From: Ectobius pallidus
Taxonomy: Eukaryota; Arthropoda; Insecta; Blattodea; Ectobiidae
Reading direction: 5' to 3'
Assembly (NCBI GenBank): GCA_964059195.1
Contig: CAXKWD010000002.1
Location: forward strand, 51,486,923-51,550,922
Length of the DNA: 64,000 nucleotides
Of this stretch, positions 22,545 through 34,625 are shown piece after piece (position 1 is the stretch's first letter; each line of letters begins with the position of its first letter). The position numbers and the translations under genes were made by a program. The notes under the pieces were generated by a model. It ran no database searches. It had not been told where the DNA came from and worked only from the letters and a program-made list of their open reading frames with translations.

Positions 22545-23089
22545 TGTAAACACAATTATTTTCTTACTACAAAAGCAAGTAAATTTATACCACTTGGACA
22601 CCCTTAGCGAAAAAAACTTCTTTTTGAACTAGCATGTTCATCAAATTGCCACTAGCAAAAATAATGCCATTTAAAAAGAAAGAAAAATAATTCTTTACTG
22701 CTACAAGACAATCGGCTGTGGCGTTTACAATAAACCTGGATTAAAATGAACTATGAACACTTGGCGGAGATTCTCAAATAAAAACGATTATCTGTTGTCT
22801 GGAAAGTAACGATTTGTTCATGAAAAAGTTCCTCTTCGCCTCCACCAAAACATGACCTAAGAATGCCGAAAATGACCTAAAATTGCCAAAAAATGATCTA
22901 CCTATTGAAAATGACATAAAATGCAAAACATAGCAAAAGAAAAAGAAATGCAACAAATTGCCCTTAATTTAATCAATTATTAATTATATATAATTATAAT
23001 ATATAATATAATATAATTATATATATATATTCTTGCTATCTTTTAACTTCATGTAAAAAAGATGCAAAATCATCAAATGCCTTGACCTA
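22545..23089 (+). mobile_element. Right part of a hAT-type element, TAGGGCAWGGCATT family
   Basis: Matches 61205-61596 in order: ACACCCTTAGCGAAA, CTTGGCGGAGATTCTCAAAT, ACATGACCTAAGAATGCCGA, TTAATCAATTAT and finally GATGCAAAATCATCAAATGC with end CCTTGACCTA. Repeated AATGACCTAAAATTGCC words are typical of the family. The left end was not found, so the element is probably truncated or rearranged near 22545. GCTATTAT follows the right end and would be the target duplication. An AT-only stretch lies at about 22980-23030. Confidence 0.7.
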
Positions 23090-24386
23090 GCTATTATATT
23101 CTTTTGTAGAAAGACGATAGTTTAGGACGAACAGTAACTATGTGTTGTGGTTCTGGCGGTTGCAATGCGGAAATTGAAATTAAAACGCAAATGGTCTCAT
23201 TTGCAGAAATACTACCCTGTGTAACATGACGCTGATCGCCATGGTGACGCTGCGTCACAGCCAAACAAAGAAAAGTTGACGCGCATGCCAACTCTACATG
23301 TTTCCAGGAAACAGCTGGTCTTGGCTACGCAATAAGGAAACAAGTGAAAACCTGGAAAATGAGATACGTATGTGTGTGGGGGGGTAAGAATTGCTCGTTA
23401 GTATGTTGCATGCAATGAGCTCTAATGCATACTGCATGAGGAAAATCGTGACGATGGTCCGCCATGATAGTGAACGCCTATATGGCATCTTTCTTACTCG
23501 CGACTAAATGTCAGAAGATATTTTTTATAATGGCTATGAAATTTGGTTATATCTGTCACATTTTTTGAAGTTTCTCAACAGTCCGTTTGTGAAAAGGGTA
23601 ATTTCATATTTACGACCGAGTATTTCTTTCTGTTCGTTTTTACTTTGAAGTGAAATAAATACGAAGATCAGAACCATTTCAACTAAAAATTTCGAAAAAA
23701 AAAGTACAAAAGAAATAAAAAGAAAGAATATTGAGATGTTTCAGAAAACGTTTCTTTTTCGCAAGCAAATTTAGCACAAATCTATCAGCTCTTCCCGTAG
23801 TTATTAAGTCCAAAGGGAATAATACAGTAAAAAATTCAAATTAATTTGTTTTAGTTTTATTAGACGTAAATTATTATAAAGCACTTAATCTTGTAGAAAT
23901 TATATTTTAATTACTTTATTCTCATTACAACATTTTTTTAAAGCTTGGGAGTATTTACCTCGACTTTCTGTTTTCTTCTATCTGCTTTTTTTTTTTTAAA
24001 TTGGTGAAGCTTTAGACGCATTTTCCCAAAAGTTTTTTTTTTTAATTTTTTTTTAAACGACAAATGCAACAGACAAAATTCATATGTGCATTGGATAAAA
24101 TGTATTAGCATTTTTAGATTGGGTTTATACAACTTACCTATTAATTATTAATTTAAAGATAACGTTACATATTATTCCTAAATCATCTGGATAGTAAATT
24201 TTAAAATACATAATTATATGAAATAATTTTCAAAAGATAATATCCTTCATACTGAGGTCGCTCTTTAACGGAATAATATTGTTTGTTATAAAAAATGAGT
24301 TACAATTAGGATGTACTGGAATAGATTCTGAAGTGTTCCTTCGTCAACATATAATTATAATATAGGAAAATCTTATCCAGTACAAT
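23090..24386. other. Unassigned stretch with a short repeat piece at its start
   Basis: 23090-23140 (GCTATTATATTCTTTTGTAG and following) resembles about 51250-51300 in the paired repeat family of 4370 and 50975. The rest, including A/T homopolymers near 23990-24055, shows nothing recognised. Confidence 0.45.
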
Positions 24387-24537
24387 CGCTCAACATATTT
24401 TATTTTTTCCTAGGCCTTTCGGTTGCATTCAATCATCTTCAGGGAATCTTATTGACTGTAATTAAATTTACAAGCAAGATTCCCTGGAGATGGTTGACTG
24501 TAATCGAAAGGCCTGGGAGAAAAATAAAGGTTGAGCG
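24387..24537. repeat. Foldback element, about 63-bp arms
   Basis: The left arm 24387-24450 (CGCTCAACATATTTTATTTT ... AGGGAATCTT) pairs imperfectly with the right arm 24476-24537 (AAGATTCCCTGGAGATGGTT ... TTGAGCG). The loop is about 25 bp. The arms carry AGGCCTTTCG and TCATCTTCAGGG, also seen in the foldback at 52063-52320. Class unknown. Confidence 0.8.
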
Positions 24538-24561
24538 GAAAAGTTTTACATTATTATTTTA

Positions 24562-25418
24562 CTAGCTTAAAAGACCCGGCGTCGCCCGGGTTTTGTATTT
24601 TGTAATTGGAAATTAACTTATGAAGGATTTTCATTTTTAAATTCTAGGTCCTTATATTGGCATTTATAATTTGAAATAGGAAGAACGACTTATTACACTC
24701 AAACTATTCCCTCAGAAAACGCTTGATATAGTTTTTTATGGCTCATAGAGGATCTAGAATTTTGCATCCCATCGCTTGTACAGTGCACAGCAAGCCTGGT
24801 AGAGGTTTAAATAAGAAGAAACAGAAATTCCTGTAACATAAAATTGTAATATCGAGGCGGGAAATTTCCCACTCTTATGTTACCATAAAGCCGTTTTGGG
24901 GATGAAATTAAACAGAAAGCATTATCACTTTCATACTTTTCTCTCAAAAAACCTGCGTTTTAATATAATAATATACACATTACCATACCTCGTTTTGTTT
25001 TCCCTATGTCCAGGGTAGAGAAAGTTATGTGATTCCATTATTTTAGTGGATTTCATTCTGTAATATTTATTTATAACATGAATTATTTTGATAACCTCTC
25101 TTATTTGTCAAAAGTGCATTTCATTTGTTTTTTCCAAGCCCATCTGATACCATTTGGCAACAATATATTCTGTGATTTGGAATTGATAATTCTATGTAAA
25201 AAGGGATTATGTATTTTCAAAAACATTTAATTTTTGGCATTTAGAATCAGAATTTTTCAAAATCCTTTCTTAGTGAGCACCTACATTATGAAACGAAGGT
25301 ACTGTCAAAATTCCATGTCTCTACCTGTTATAGTTTAGGCTGTACGTTGATTCCTGTCATTCAGTCAGTCAGTCATTCATTCAGTCAGTCAGGACAAAGC
25401 CTTTTATATATATAGAGA
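24562..25418 (-). mobile_element. Non-autonomous Helitron-like element
   Basis: On the minus strand it runs from TCTCTATATATATAAAAGGC (25418) to a 3' hairpin (CCCGGGCGACGCCGGG) followed by CTAG (24565-24562). A and T flank the ends as expected for a Helitron target. Length is about 857 bp with no coding region. A (GACT/GAAT) run follows the 5' end. It shares the terminal hairpin style and body segments with 14708-15270 (GGCTCATAGA...AGAATTTTGC). Confidence 0.85.
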
Positions 25419-25524
25419 TTGAGCGAGTTCAACAGTAATATCCTGAACACTTCTTGTCCAGGTTCCTTTTTTGGGAGGGTTCTTTTCTTGTTTTAATTTT
25501 TTTCTTTATGACGCACAAACACTC

Positions 25525-25742
25525 GAACAGCTCTACCGCGGATAAGTGCAATTCCTTAATTGCAACCAATGGTCATAGTATGATGAATGGAGCTTTGTTG
25601 GAATGATATATGGCAGGGGAAACATGAGCACCCCGAGAAAACCTGCCCGGATCCCACTTTGTCCACATGGATCAACCGAGATTAGATCCCTGATCCCAGC
25701 GGTGGAAGACGAGCGGTCTAACCACTCAGCCATGGCGTGGCC
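25525..25742 (-). mobile_element. tRNA-derived SINE
   Basis: The minus-strand head at about 25742 reads CCACGCCATGGCTGAGTGG, an A-box-like tRNA start, then TTAGACCGCTCGTCTTCCA. A diverged B-box lies in GGGATCTAATCTCGG. The body continues through CTGCCCGGATCCCACTTTG (plus strand). The 66-residue frame across it (25533-25733) is a by-product of the SINE. Confidence 0.7.
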
Positions 25743-27155
25743 TCTCCATTAAACTAGACTTCATGTCCACAGATCTAATAGTGTAGGTGCTTGATAGTAC
25801 ACGGACAGACCATGAAGGACCAAACTCAACTTTTCATATAGGGGTACTCACACATGTAAGTGAAATCCGTTTAAAATGACGAGTTGAAACACAGTAAGCT
25901 GTTGTATCAATTACTAAAATGTGAATATTAAACAGTAAAACTAATATTAATCAAACATAACATCCTGCAAACGATTTCGGTTTCAAATTCATAGGCTGAC
26001 CACACCTTTGTATGTGGCTGTAACCTAATCAACAAATACTCATATCCATGTCATTATCAGGGACAGAAGCAATTTAAATAATAATTATCGATAATGTGTA
26101 ACAAACAAGACGGTAAATATTTGCGGCTTTCGATTACGCTACGGTAATTGAAAACAGGGCTTTAATAATGTAATAAATTTTATGGCTGCATCAATAGCTA
26201 TCAAGTATCGTTTACTACCTTATTAAATAAAATATTCACGCCCATTAGATTTTTTTCGTATAAATGCAATCTCAATTATGCTACCCTGCTACTTCTTCCA
26301 CTCTCCTCTCATCACTTCTTTTTTCTCTCCTTATTTCTCCTCTTTTCCTTTTATGCTTTACCTGCATTAAACTCCTCGAAGTAGAGGTGGACTTGTTCCC
26401 ACTGACCATTCAAGTCATTCCACTAACGTTACGAGTAGATACAAAAAATCGAGAATGTACAACGGTGGAAGAAAGGTTATTCACAATATAGAGATGCAAT
26501 GCGAAATATGCAATACATTTGCTGAGCGACATAGACTCCTTATGCAATTTCTCTAATCTTTTTTCAATGAATATGTTATTCCACTTTTCGAGTACAATCT
26601 CTCCAGCCGTTACCATGACATATCCAGGGAATTCACAAAATAGTGTGGGTTGCGATTAGTCGGTCGCCAAGAGTGAAAATGGTCGGAATTCTGGCGTGAC
26701 ATTAGGTACTAAAATATAAAGGTAGATTTCTGGGATAACTATACAGTTTTTTATTTTTTAATTTTAACTTCTCTACCCGTAGTATAAGTAGACGAAGTAT
26801 CGTGTTCGTCTCTGAAATTCGAGTTTTCAGCTCAAATACACATTTTGAGGCTCCCTGAATTAAAATTGAATCGGCAGTTGGAGAAAAGCAATAAGCGCCA
26901 GAAAATTTAAAATTACTTTTTTCCTAGTTTCGACACGTTGAAAGGAAGATAACTGTTGAGTGGGTAAAGAAAACAATTATAAAGGCTTGAAAAAGAGGTG
27001 TAAAATCCGAGTAAGTTGGAAGAAGGAAACAAATCCGTATAAATTTATTTGGAGTTGCGCTGCCATCTCGTAACAATGCTCAGAATCACTCGGAAAAAGG
27101 GAAATAAATCCGGACTTGTTTAATTAGCTGGCAATCACATAAAATGCAGCTGACG
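25743..27155. other. Unassigned non-coding stretch
   Basis: No gene or repeat recognised. Short open frames at 26264-26616 on both strands have no recognisable domain. Confidence 0.4.
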
Positions 27156-27163
27156 ATTTAGAT

Positions 27164-27681
27164 CAGGTATGGGCAACCTTTGGAAAGATGCGGGCTAAAC
27201 TTTACGATATTTATGAAGTCGCGGGCCGTAGATAATAGGTAGTTGTGAAAAAATAATCATGATACGGTTTTTTATATTTATAAAGTATAATGGTAAAGTT
27301 ACATGAATGAGAACAATATCGAACTGATTATGCATTTACTTACAATCAGCAGAAATTAATGAGAAGCTTGAGCTTAAACTTGAGAAACAAGATAATCAAT
27401 GTTGACATCAATCCGCTAATACACAAGAGCAGAGTGTTTTACAAATTTTCAACTGTAAGTCTGGTTCGATATTTTGATTTAAGCCTAATGCAGCATTTTT
27501 CTAGCGCTGACCGGAAGGAACACCCTCGTAGTTCAGGCATTTGTTTCCCCCCTCTCACTCTCTAGTTAGCGAGAATCGAAAATATTTAGTTTTTCGAGCG
27601 CGATTTTAAAAATTCCACGGGCCGGATCAAATGTCGGGGCGGGCCACATCCGGCCCGCGGGCCGGGCGTTGCCCATATATG
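27164..27681. mobile_element. Non-autonomous hAT-type element, CAGGTATGGGCAAC family
   Basis: A 518-bp element with ends CAGGTATGGGCAACC and GTTGCCCATATATG and a perfect 8-bp target duplication ATTTAGAT (27156-27163 and 27682-27689). The right end has the GGGCCACATCCGGCCCGCGG block characteristic of a widespread animal hAT group. The interior open frame (27359-27565) has no transposase motif. Confidence 0.92.
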
Positions 27682-27689
27682 ATTTAGAT

Positions 27690-30600
27690 GATTGACTCTC
27701 AAGAGTAATCTCAAGTATTATTGTGAATAACATTCATTTCATTGCTTTTTTTCTCCTTAATTCCCGAGTTACTTAGTCTCCTTCAGTTAGAAGAAAGAAA
27801 CATATATATATATATATATTTGTATACACACACACACACACATGAAAATGTTTGAACACTGGGATATGCTAGGAATGATATTCTTAATACGAAAAATTTG
27901 CAAGTGTTCAACGCATAGGAAAAGTCATACAATGTTGTTCAATTTTCCCCAAAATGAATTATCTTTGGGTTTTTTTTTTCCAACTGCCGATTCAGAAAGA
28001 TGTATTTGTGTGTCTGCCTGTGTGTGTGTGTGTGTGTTAAGCATAAGTAAAGAACGATTTATATTTAGGCTAGATACTTTCTGGGAATATGACACGAAAA
28101 TTGGAGGCAATTTCCTTTTAAGTTTACTACAACATTGCAAAAAAAAGAACTTCGTTTCTTGCAATTATCTCGAAAAAGACTTTAACAATTTCATTTACAT
28201 TTTGTAGAAGTTACTAAAGACTACGATTTTTATTTAAAACTTGTTACATATAGGTTCCTTGAGTAGCAGTATAAGCATGTCACCGTTTGAAGAAAAAGAA
28301 AAGAAGAAAAAGAAAAAGAAAGAAAGAAAGAAACAGGTTTTATGTCTTGCGTGGCGAGCAATATAATAACTGCATGTCTCTTTAAACAAATGAATACGTA
28401 ATCCCTGCAAGATGGCATCTTATTCTGTATAAATATTTGTAATGAGAACATTTCATTTCCCATGCTTATGGTACGGTACGTTATGATCTTCACATCAGAT
28501 TCTTTTTCTGGAAATGTTTTATACAGCTACTTGACGTGTATTCTATTGATCTATCCCCGCCAAGACCACGCATAATCGACTGCGCGTTCATATTGACATA
28601 GGTGAATATTATCGGTAAATTTCCAAAATAGGCCTATATCAAGGTAAGAAAATAAGCAGTTCACAATAGATATTATCGTGAAATATGCAGTATTGGTATT
28701 TCAAAAACGCTTCCTACATAGGCATATACAAAATTAAGTTCATAACGGAATTTAGACAGAGGAAAGCTCTCAAAACTATTTTACTGCACAGCAGGTCTGT
28801 CTTCCACTAACAGTGTGTTGGAATTTGACAAATTTTAATTAATCAGAGCCACCTAACGCTTCACATTGCCCCCCCCCAAATCTAAACCTACAGAATTGAG
28901 AATATTATAGGAGAATCTGTGGTTCATGAATGCATATATCTATCTACAAAATTGCTGGCATTATTAAAATGATGCTGGCAAATTAGAAAACTGGGACAAA
29001 ATCGCTTATACTTTAATGATAATCTTGGAATCTTAAACTCATGATTTTCTTAAGAAAAATAACTATTACAGATCTAACTGTTTAAGATCCTGGTTAATTT
29101 TTAATTTATTAAGCCTGTCATTTTTACGGAGAAAACAGTTTAGGCGGAAGTATTTATATTCTTTATGTTTTTATAACTAAATATGATGAAACGATTTTCA
29201 AAGTGCTCATTTAATTTTATTAATACTGATATGACATAGCCTTCATTTATTAATAATTTATGTAGAATAACAATATTCCTAAGGGGTTTCGTGAACAATA
29301 GGCCTATATTGTCTTGTCTGACGTTCCAGAGGAAGGTTCAATGAAAGCTAAAGAGGCAAGCGTGTTTCAATAGACTACGTCCTTACGTCAGGACCCTATT
29401 TCTCAGAAAAAGCAATGAAGTCAAGAGACTGGGCAACATTTTTTGGCAACAGCTTTAAATCTCTAACTAAAAGTGACTTTCGTTTCATCTACCAAAATAG
29501 GGTATACGTGTTCGATTGATAGAAGGCCTACTCCTATCCTGTTTAGAATTTTTTTAACCTTTCAGTAAACAAATTCAGTTCATAAAGTGTTGCATGATGA
29601 ATTCTATGTTCCCATGCTCGAAAGCTTTAGATCCTAGTACAAATTGATGTACAAATAGGAACAAAATTCTTAGAACGGCTTTTGAGGGGGGAAAAGAAGC
29701 GAAAAATAAGATTTCCTTCACATAAAGTGGAAGTAAAAGCAAGAGAAAGTATCAACATACTCTATGTCACATCCCTGGCATATAAAATTTCACAAGGAGA
29801 CTTTAAAATGCGTCTTGATGCTGAAATCTGGAAGGATTAAAAATAACAAAATTAATCGAAGTATCACTGACATTCTAACTTAGAATATCCTACGGGAATA
29901 ATAATACCACATCTTAGGTAAGTGAGATTTTTGTAACGAAGGATTCGTGTACCACGAGTACAGTGCAAACCCCTCAAACACAATGGACGGTCTAACAACC
30001 TCCCTCTATGGTGCACGCAATTAATTTTTTTTTTACAAACAACGCTGACGTGCTCTTTAGGGAGAATCTCCTCTTTCACCTCTCCCACTATCTCATGCTG
30101 ACACGAATTAAGAGGGGGTGACAGTGTCGCTAGGTATTGAATTAGTCCCAGAATTACGAGGACACTTCTGTATTTTACGAATGGCTCGAATAGGCCTAGG
30201 CCTACCATGCAGAGATTTACAATGGAATCGGACAATGGAATTCTTCAGTTTATTGTATCTCCACCGATAACATCCCTCCATGTGTAGGAAAATACGAGGG
30301 ATGGAGAATACGTCATGGTAACTACTTTTTTCCCCTCTAAGTAAGGAGATGGTGCCATCAGATGTTGAAATGCAACATTTTTCTTATGAAGACAATGTTC
30401 TCTCAACGTGACATGTCGTCCATTGGAGGCTTGAGCCTACATCTGACGTTAGTAATAGTTCACTTCTATTTGATACTTCTGTCTGACAGCTTGGAGGATG
30501 CAAATAACTCATTACAATTTCATAAAAATAAATTTAAAAAGTCAAAACCACTATTTAAGAGGTTTTAATTCGCAATGTCTCATTCGGCTTTTACAGGCTG

Positions 30601-30705
30601 ATTAAAAATGACATATTTTGCTTCAGGAAGTGTGAAACACAAGTATCTAAAAATTAATTAGCTGAATAGCAAGGAAAAACACACAAAATCCTGAGACTTA
30701 GAGCC
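27690..30705. other. Long unassigned stretch with microsatellites
   Basis: (TA)n and (CA)n lie at about 27802-27842, (GT)n at about 28018-28037 and GAAA-rich sequence at about 28288-28332. C-runs are at 28868. A 123-codon minus-strand frame (30235-29864) and shorter frames show no recognisable domain. I can support no gene or transposon here. Confidence 0.4.
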
Positions 30706-31398
30706 TTAAGGGATGACAGAAGTATTGATTTAGCTGTTTCGGTATTTAAAAAAAATGATTACCTTAGTGTCAAGAAATCAAGCATACCCTAAAGTATATA
30801 TGTGCAAAATTTCATGCCATTTGGACGCTGGACAGGTGCTGCTGATACCATTTTTAAACGTTAGTGCACTTCCAACTCCCTATGCATGCAAACTTCAATC
30901 GCCTGTTTACTCGGTTTCAATTTTGATGTTATTTTGCCACATTCAAAATCTGTCTTCTCCCACAAAGATAGAGATACAGCTATGAAAATTGTTCTCACGT
31001 TCTTTACAAAGTGTGCAATAAAATGGTCTAATTATATTTCCTGAATGAACCTTAGTTTCTTTTTAAAATACATAGTTCAATCCCTGAGCAGCTTTTTCAT
31101 TTTTCTGGGTAAAATATTTAAAAAAAATTATAAACAACATAAAAATCCATAATTAAATTTGTAGAGCAATCATCGAAGAATCTGACAAAAAAACTCAGTT
31201 TCATATTTTAACATTTGTCGAAGGAGATAGAATACAATTTTGATTTAAAGAAACAATTAATTATTATCTGAAATACCAATCGAGATATTAGGGAGAAATT
31301 TAAACTTTAGTTTAAGTTTGCATTTTAAGTAAGTGTGAAGAATTTCAAGTTTCTAGGACAAGTAGTTGATCAAACCACTCTCAACACTAGCTCTTTAA
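30706..31398 (+). mobile_element. TTAA-flanked element, GGGATGACAGAAG family, older copy
   Basis: About 690 bp, related along its length to 32935-33894. It starts TTAAGGGATGACAGAAG and ends at a degenerate right end before TTAA (31395-31398). Shared landmarks are GATTTAGCTGTTT, AAATCAAGCATA, CATGCCATTTG, CTGTTT...TCAATTT and GTTCTTTACAA. No coding region. TTAA at both ends recalls piggyBac-type target duplication, but the TIR does not begin with the usual CCC, so the superfamily is unresolved. Confidence 0.6.
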
Positions 31399-31424
31399 TA
31401 ATGGTATCTGTCGAGAGTTAAAGA

Positions 31425-31870
31425 TATACTATTATTTATTTATTTCAAATCCTTTACTTTTATACATAAATTTTATATAACAAGATTACCCGAATGAGCA
31501 AGTGCTCGTGTTCAGGTACAGTTCAGTTATTTACAATACAAAATTAGAACACAATTAAATACAAATATATAAAAGAAAAAATAACTCTAATCTGAAATCA
31601 ATACCTAGAAAAAATAAAAAAAGAAAGAACAGAAAAAATAAACTGAATATTGAATTGCTTTTCATTTTAATTTATCTAAGCGGTGTACGATTTTATGAAC
31701 ATATTCACAAAAAAAGGGCTTAAACAATATTAAGAGGATAGGTCGAAGTGAAGCAGATCAACAATAGTGTTAAAATTCGTTGTAATTTGATGGTAAGGGA
31801 GGAAATGAAGCTGGAAGCGAACAAATGCTACCCGGATTCCAGCTTCAATCCATCAGCGGCTGTGCGACAT
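31425..31870 (-). mobile_element. 5'-truncated LINE 3' end with 3'-UTR hairpin
   Basis: The minus-strand 3' terminus reads ...TTTGAAATAAATAAATAATAG at about 31430. It is AT-rich 3' UTR with a hairpin (31488-31517) shared with 38936-39510 and 55155-55625. Upstream coding similarity is too decayed to read. Its limits are approximate. Confidence 0.55.
31488..31517 (-). promoter_or_regulatory. LINE 3'-UTR hairpin, copy 1
   Basis: RNA-sense (minus strand) stem ACCUGAA/UUCGGGU with one U-G pair, an ACACGA internal stretch, and an upper stem GAGCA/UGCUC. Equivalent hairpins lie at 39051-39081 and 55283-55313. A likely reverse-transcriptase recognition or 3' processing structure. Confidence 0.65.
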
Positions 31871-32280
31871 GTAGGGGGCCTGACTTAATTAATCCTGTGC
31901 CCTCATAGAACTTGTAAATAGCGGTAATGGTAAAGCACAACAGCACAACAAATGCTCTTTGTGTAACTGCTAAAGCAAATTGTTGTAATGAGGAAATTCA
32001 CTTTGGCAGTATTTTTATTTCTTCTCGCTCGTGTTTGAAACTCAATTTGCTTAGCAAAGCTGCCGGATAAACATGGAGTTTTGGTTCATCACATCGGACG
32101 TGAGAGCGTCAACAAGACTCCCTCTTTCTTTAACAAGCAAGCGTGCTCAACTACAATTCCAGCGTTGTATGGGTTCTATACCACACAGTTCCTAATGAAG
32201 AAGTTCAAACAACAATTTATCTTGCCTGGTTTCTATACGACTTTGTCGTACAAAACAGCATTTCAGTTGATTTTTGGTGC
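31871..32280. other. Non-coding stretch
   Basis: No gene seen. The long plus-strand frame that crosses 32143-32436 is created by the AAAG repeat that follows. Confidence 0.4.
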
Positions 32281-32287
32281 AATTTAA

Positions 32288-32369
<82 letters not shown>

Positions 32370-32371
32370 AA
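32281..32371. repeat. (AAAG)n microsatellite
   Basis: About 21 perfect GAAA/AAAG units, followed by a degenerate purine tail to about 32398. Confidence 0.95.
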
Positions 32372-32934
32372 AAAGAAGAAAAAAGAAAGAGAAAAAAACT
32401 AATCTTCTGGAAAACGCTTTGCGTGGATGTTATTAAGTGCCAGAATGGTACTTTATAGATTACGTGGGGGACGGGAAAATGTGTGTCCGTCTGTCTGTCT
32501 GTCTATACGCGCGATAACTCAAATACGATTTATCGGATTTTCATGAAACTTTGAATACGCCTTTATAACGTCCATGGGAAGAAGCCTATTGATATCGGTG
32601 CAAATAGGTTGACTGGTAAGGAGTAATGCCCAAATTAGCGGCTGGTTTATGGTAATATATTAGACAGAATTTATCAAATGCAAATCAGTTGTTATGACAA
32701 CATATTGTTTTAGAGTGTCAATATACGGCTTTGGAAGTAGCAATACAGTTCACGATAAAAAATAAAAATAAAACTAGACCTTTGTTCTTCCCTTAAGTCC
32801 TAATGAATCAATCTGGAGCTCAACTCGGAAATAGATTTTAAAAAAATATCACAATTGGAATTATAACTGATTAAACAAAAGCATTCTGAAAGTCTTTGTT
32901 ACATTAGTTTACCTGTTTTTATTTCTTTAGATAT

Positions 32935-33894
32935 TTAAGGAATGACAGGAGTGCTGATTTAGCTGTTTTGGCCAAAAGAGCTTTTTTTTTTAAATTTAGT
33001 GTGAAAAATCAAGCATATCCTCAAGTAAGAATGTGAAACATTTTATGCCATTTGAACGCATTGAACAAATGGTGCTGACACAATTTCTAAACCTAAGTAC
33101 GTTTCCAACTGCCACTGCATGAAAATTTGATCACCTGTTTTCTCAATTTCAATTTGCATATTATTTAGTCACGTTCAAAATCTATTTTCTCCCACAAAAA
33201 TACATACTGAAGTGAAATTTTTTCACAATGTTCTTTACAATGTGCGTAAAAAAATGTCTGATGATTTCTGCATAGGCTGAAGTTCTCTCTCTCTCCCTCT
33301 CTTTTTTTTTAAATATATATATACAGTATTTAATATTCAGTATAATCATAGACCAGATTTTTGAAGGATTAATTTTTCTGAGTAAAATTTTTTTTTAACG
33401 GAAAGTGTAGAAAATATCAGAAAATCAATTAGTAAATTTGTAAAGCAAGCAGCAAAGAATCTCATAAAAATTCAGGCACATACTTTAATATCAGTCGGAG
33501 GAGCTCGATTTCCGTTTTGATGAAGGAAAGCAGTTAAATTAATTAGGTTAGATTGCCCCGGTACCGGTCAGGCCTCGTTACCGGTCAACAAGTAGTTACA
33601 CATTAAAACGCTAGACAAACACGGACTCTATGCGAGGAATAAAGTTCTTTTGTTCCTGCCTACCACATCATAACTGTTTTCTGCTGCTATTTAGCGGCTT
33701 AATGTGTAACTACTTGTTGAGCATGACCGGTACCGGGGCAATATCCCCTAATTATCTGAAAAACAAATTTATATATTAAAATGAAATTTTAAACATCAGT
33801 TTCGGTTTACGTTATAATTAAATTTTTTTTTAAATTCAAGTTTCTAGGATAAGTAGTTTATAAAACCACCATGAGCACTTCTGTCATCCCTTAA
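32935..33894 (+). mobile_element. TTAA-flanked element, GGGATGACAGAAG family, with nested MITE
   Basis: Left TTAAGGAATGACAGGAGTGC and right GCACTTCTGTCATCCCTTAA are inverted. Related throughout to 30706-31398 apart from an insertion at about 33545-33750. TTAA lies at 32935-32938 and 33891-33894. It has no coding capacity. Superfamily unresolved, with a piggyBac-like target preference possible. Confidence 0.72.
33552..33742. mobile_element. 191-bp MITE nested in the TTAA element
   Basis: Perfect 19-bp outer inverted ends ATTGCCCCGGTACCGGTCA (33552-33570 and 33724-33742), then a second matching inverted block ACAAGTAGTTACACATTAA. The left arm has an extra GGCCTCGTTACCGGTC. The related copy at 30706-31398 lacks it: TTAATTATTATCTGAAAT (about 31259) is the empty site, against TTAATTAGG...CCTAATTATCTGAAA here. 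TAATTA-like duplicated bases flank it. Superfamily unknown. Confidence 0.8.
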
Positions 33895-34184
33895 GAACGA
33901 AAGAGTGATCTAAATCTGTATTAACGTCACAGAACTTTTCCCAAAATGTAAGTTTTGCAATTTATTTGTTCAAGAGTAGGAGTCATACCACTTCGAAAAG
34001 TGAATATCGGGTTAAGAAGGACTATTCGGCTGAATCAGTTAAAGGAATATACGGGTGGAGTTATGGATAAACGTCAGCCAATGACATGGCACGTACCATC
34101 TCAAACTGAAAAATATAAAACGATATGTTGTCAGGATGAATTAATTCTTTATAATATATTACCATAAAATAGACACTAAATTGG

Positions 34185-34625
34185 GCATTACTCCGATAGC
34201 GGTCAACCGATTTTATCCAATATCAATAGAAGTCTTCCTATGGACATTATAAATGCGTATACCAAGTTTCATGAAAATCCGATAAAGCGTATTTGAGTTA
34301 TCACGTCTTTAAAATAGACATTAAATTGGGTTTTACTCCGGTACCGGTCAACCGATTAGGTCCAAATTCAATAGGTTACTTATCATGGACGTCATAAATG
34401 CGTATACAAAGTTTCGTGGAAATTCGATAAAGCGTAAATAAAGCGTATTTGAGTTATAGCGCCTTTCTAATAATACTATTAAATTAGGCACTAAATTGGG
34501 CAATAATCCCGTATCGGTGAACCGATTTTGTTCAATATCAACAGGGTTCTTCCCATGGACGTTATAAATGCGTATATCAAGTTTCATGAAAATCCGATAA
34601 GGCGTATTTGAGTTATGGCGCGTAC
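34185..34625 (-). repeat. Three tandem modules of about 145 bp inside a transposon arm
   Basis: Each module on the minus strand has GATAACTCAAATACG, TTATCGGATTTTCATG, TATACGCATTTATAA, GTCCATGGGAAGAA and CGGTTGACCGGTACCGGAGT (with variation). The corresponding arms at 32500 and 41390 contain the module once, so the amplification is specific to this arm. The middle module has an extra AATAAAGCGT duplication. Confidence 0.8.

Noticed and set aside
22310..22545. Left end of the hAT element whose right part is 22545-23089
   Set aside because: I looked for TAGGGCAWGGC next to GCTATTAT upstream and did not find it, so no full element was called.
25533..25733. 66-codon minus-strand frame starting MAEWLDRSS
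   Set aside because: It lies inside a tRNA-derived SINE and is a by-product of its conserved head.
28288..28332. Purine-rich regulatory tract
   Set aside because: It is simple GAAA repeat sequence with no further support.
32143..32436. 97-codon frame with a long Lys/Glu/Arg tail
   Set aside because: The tail is the (AAAG)n microsatellite. The upstream part has no domain.
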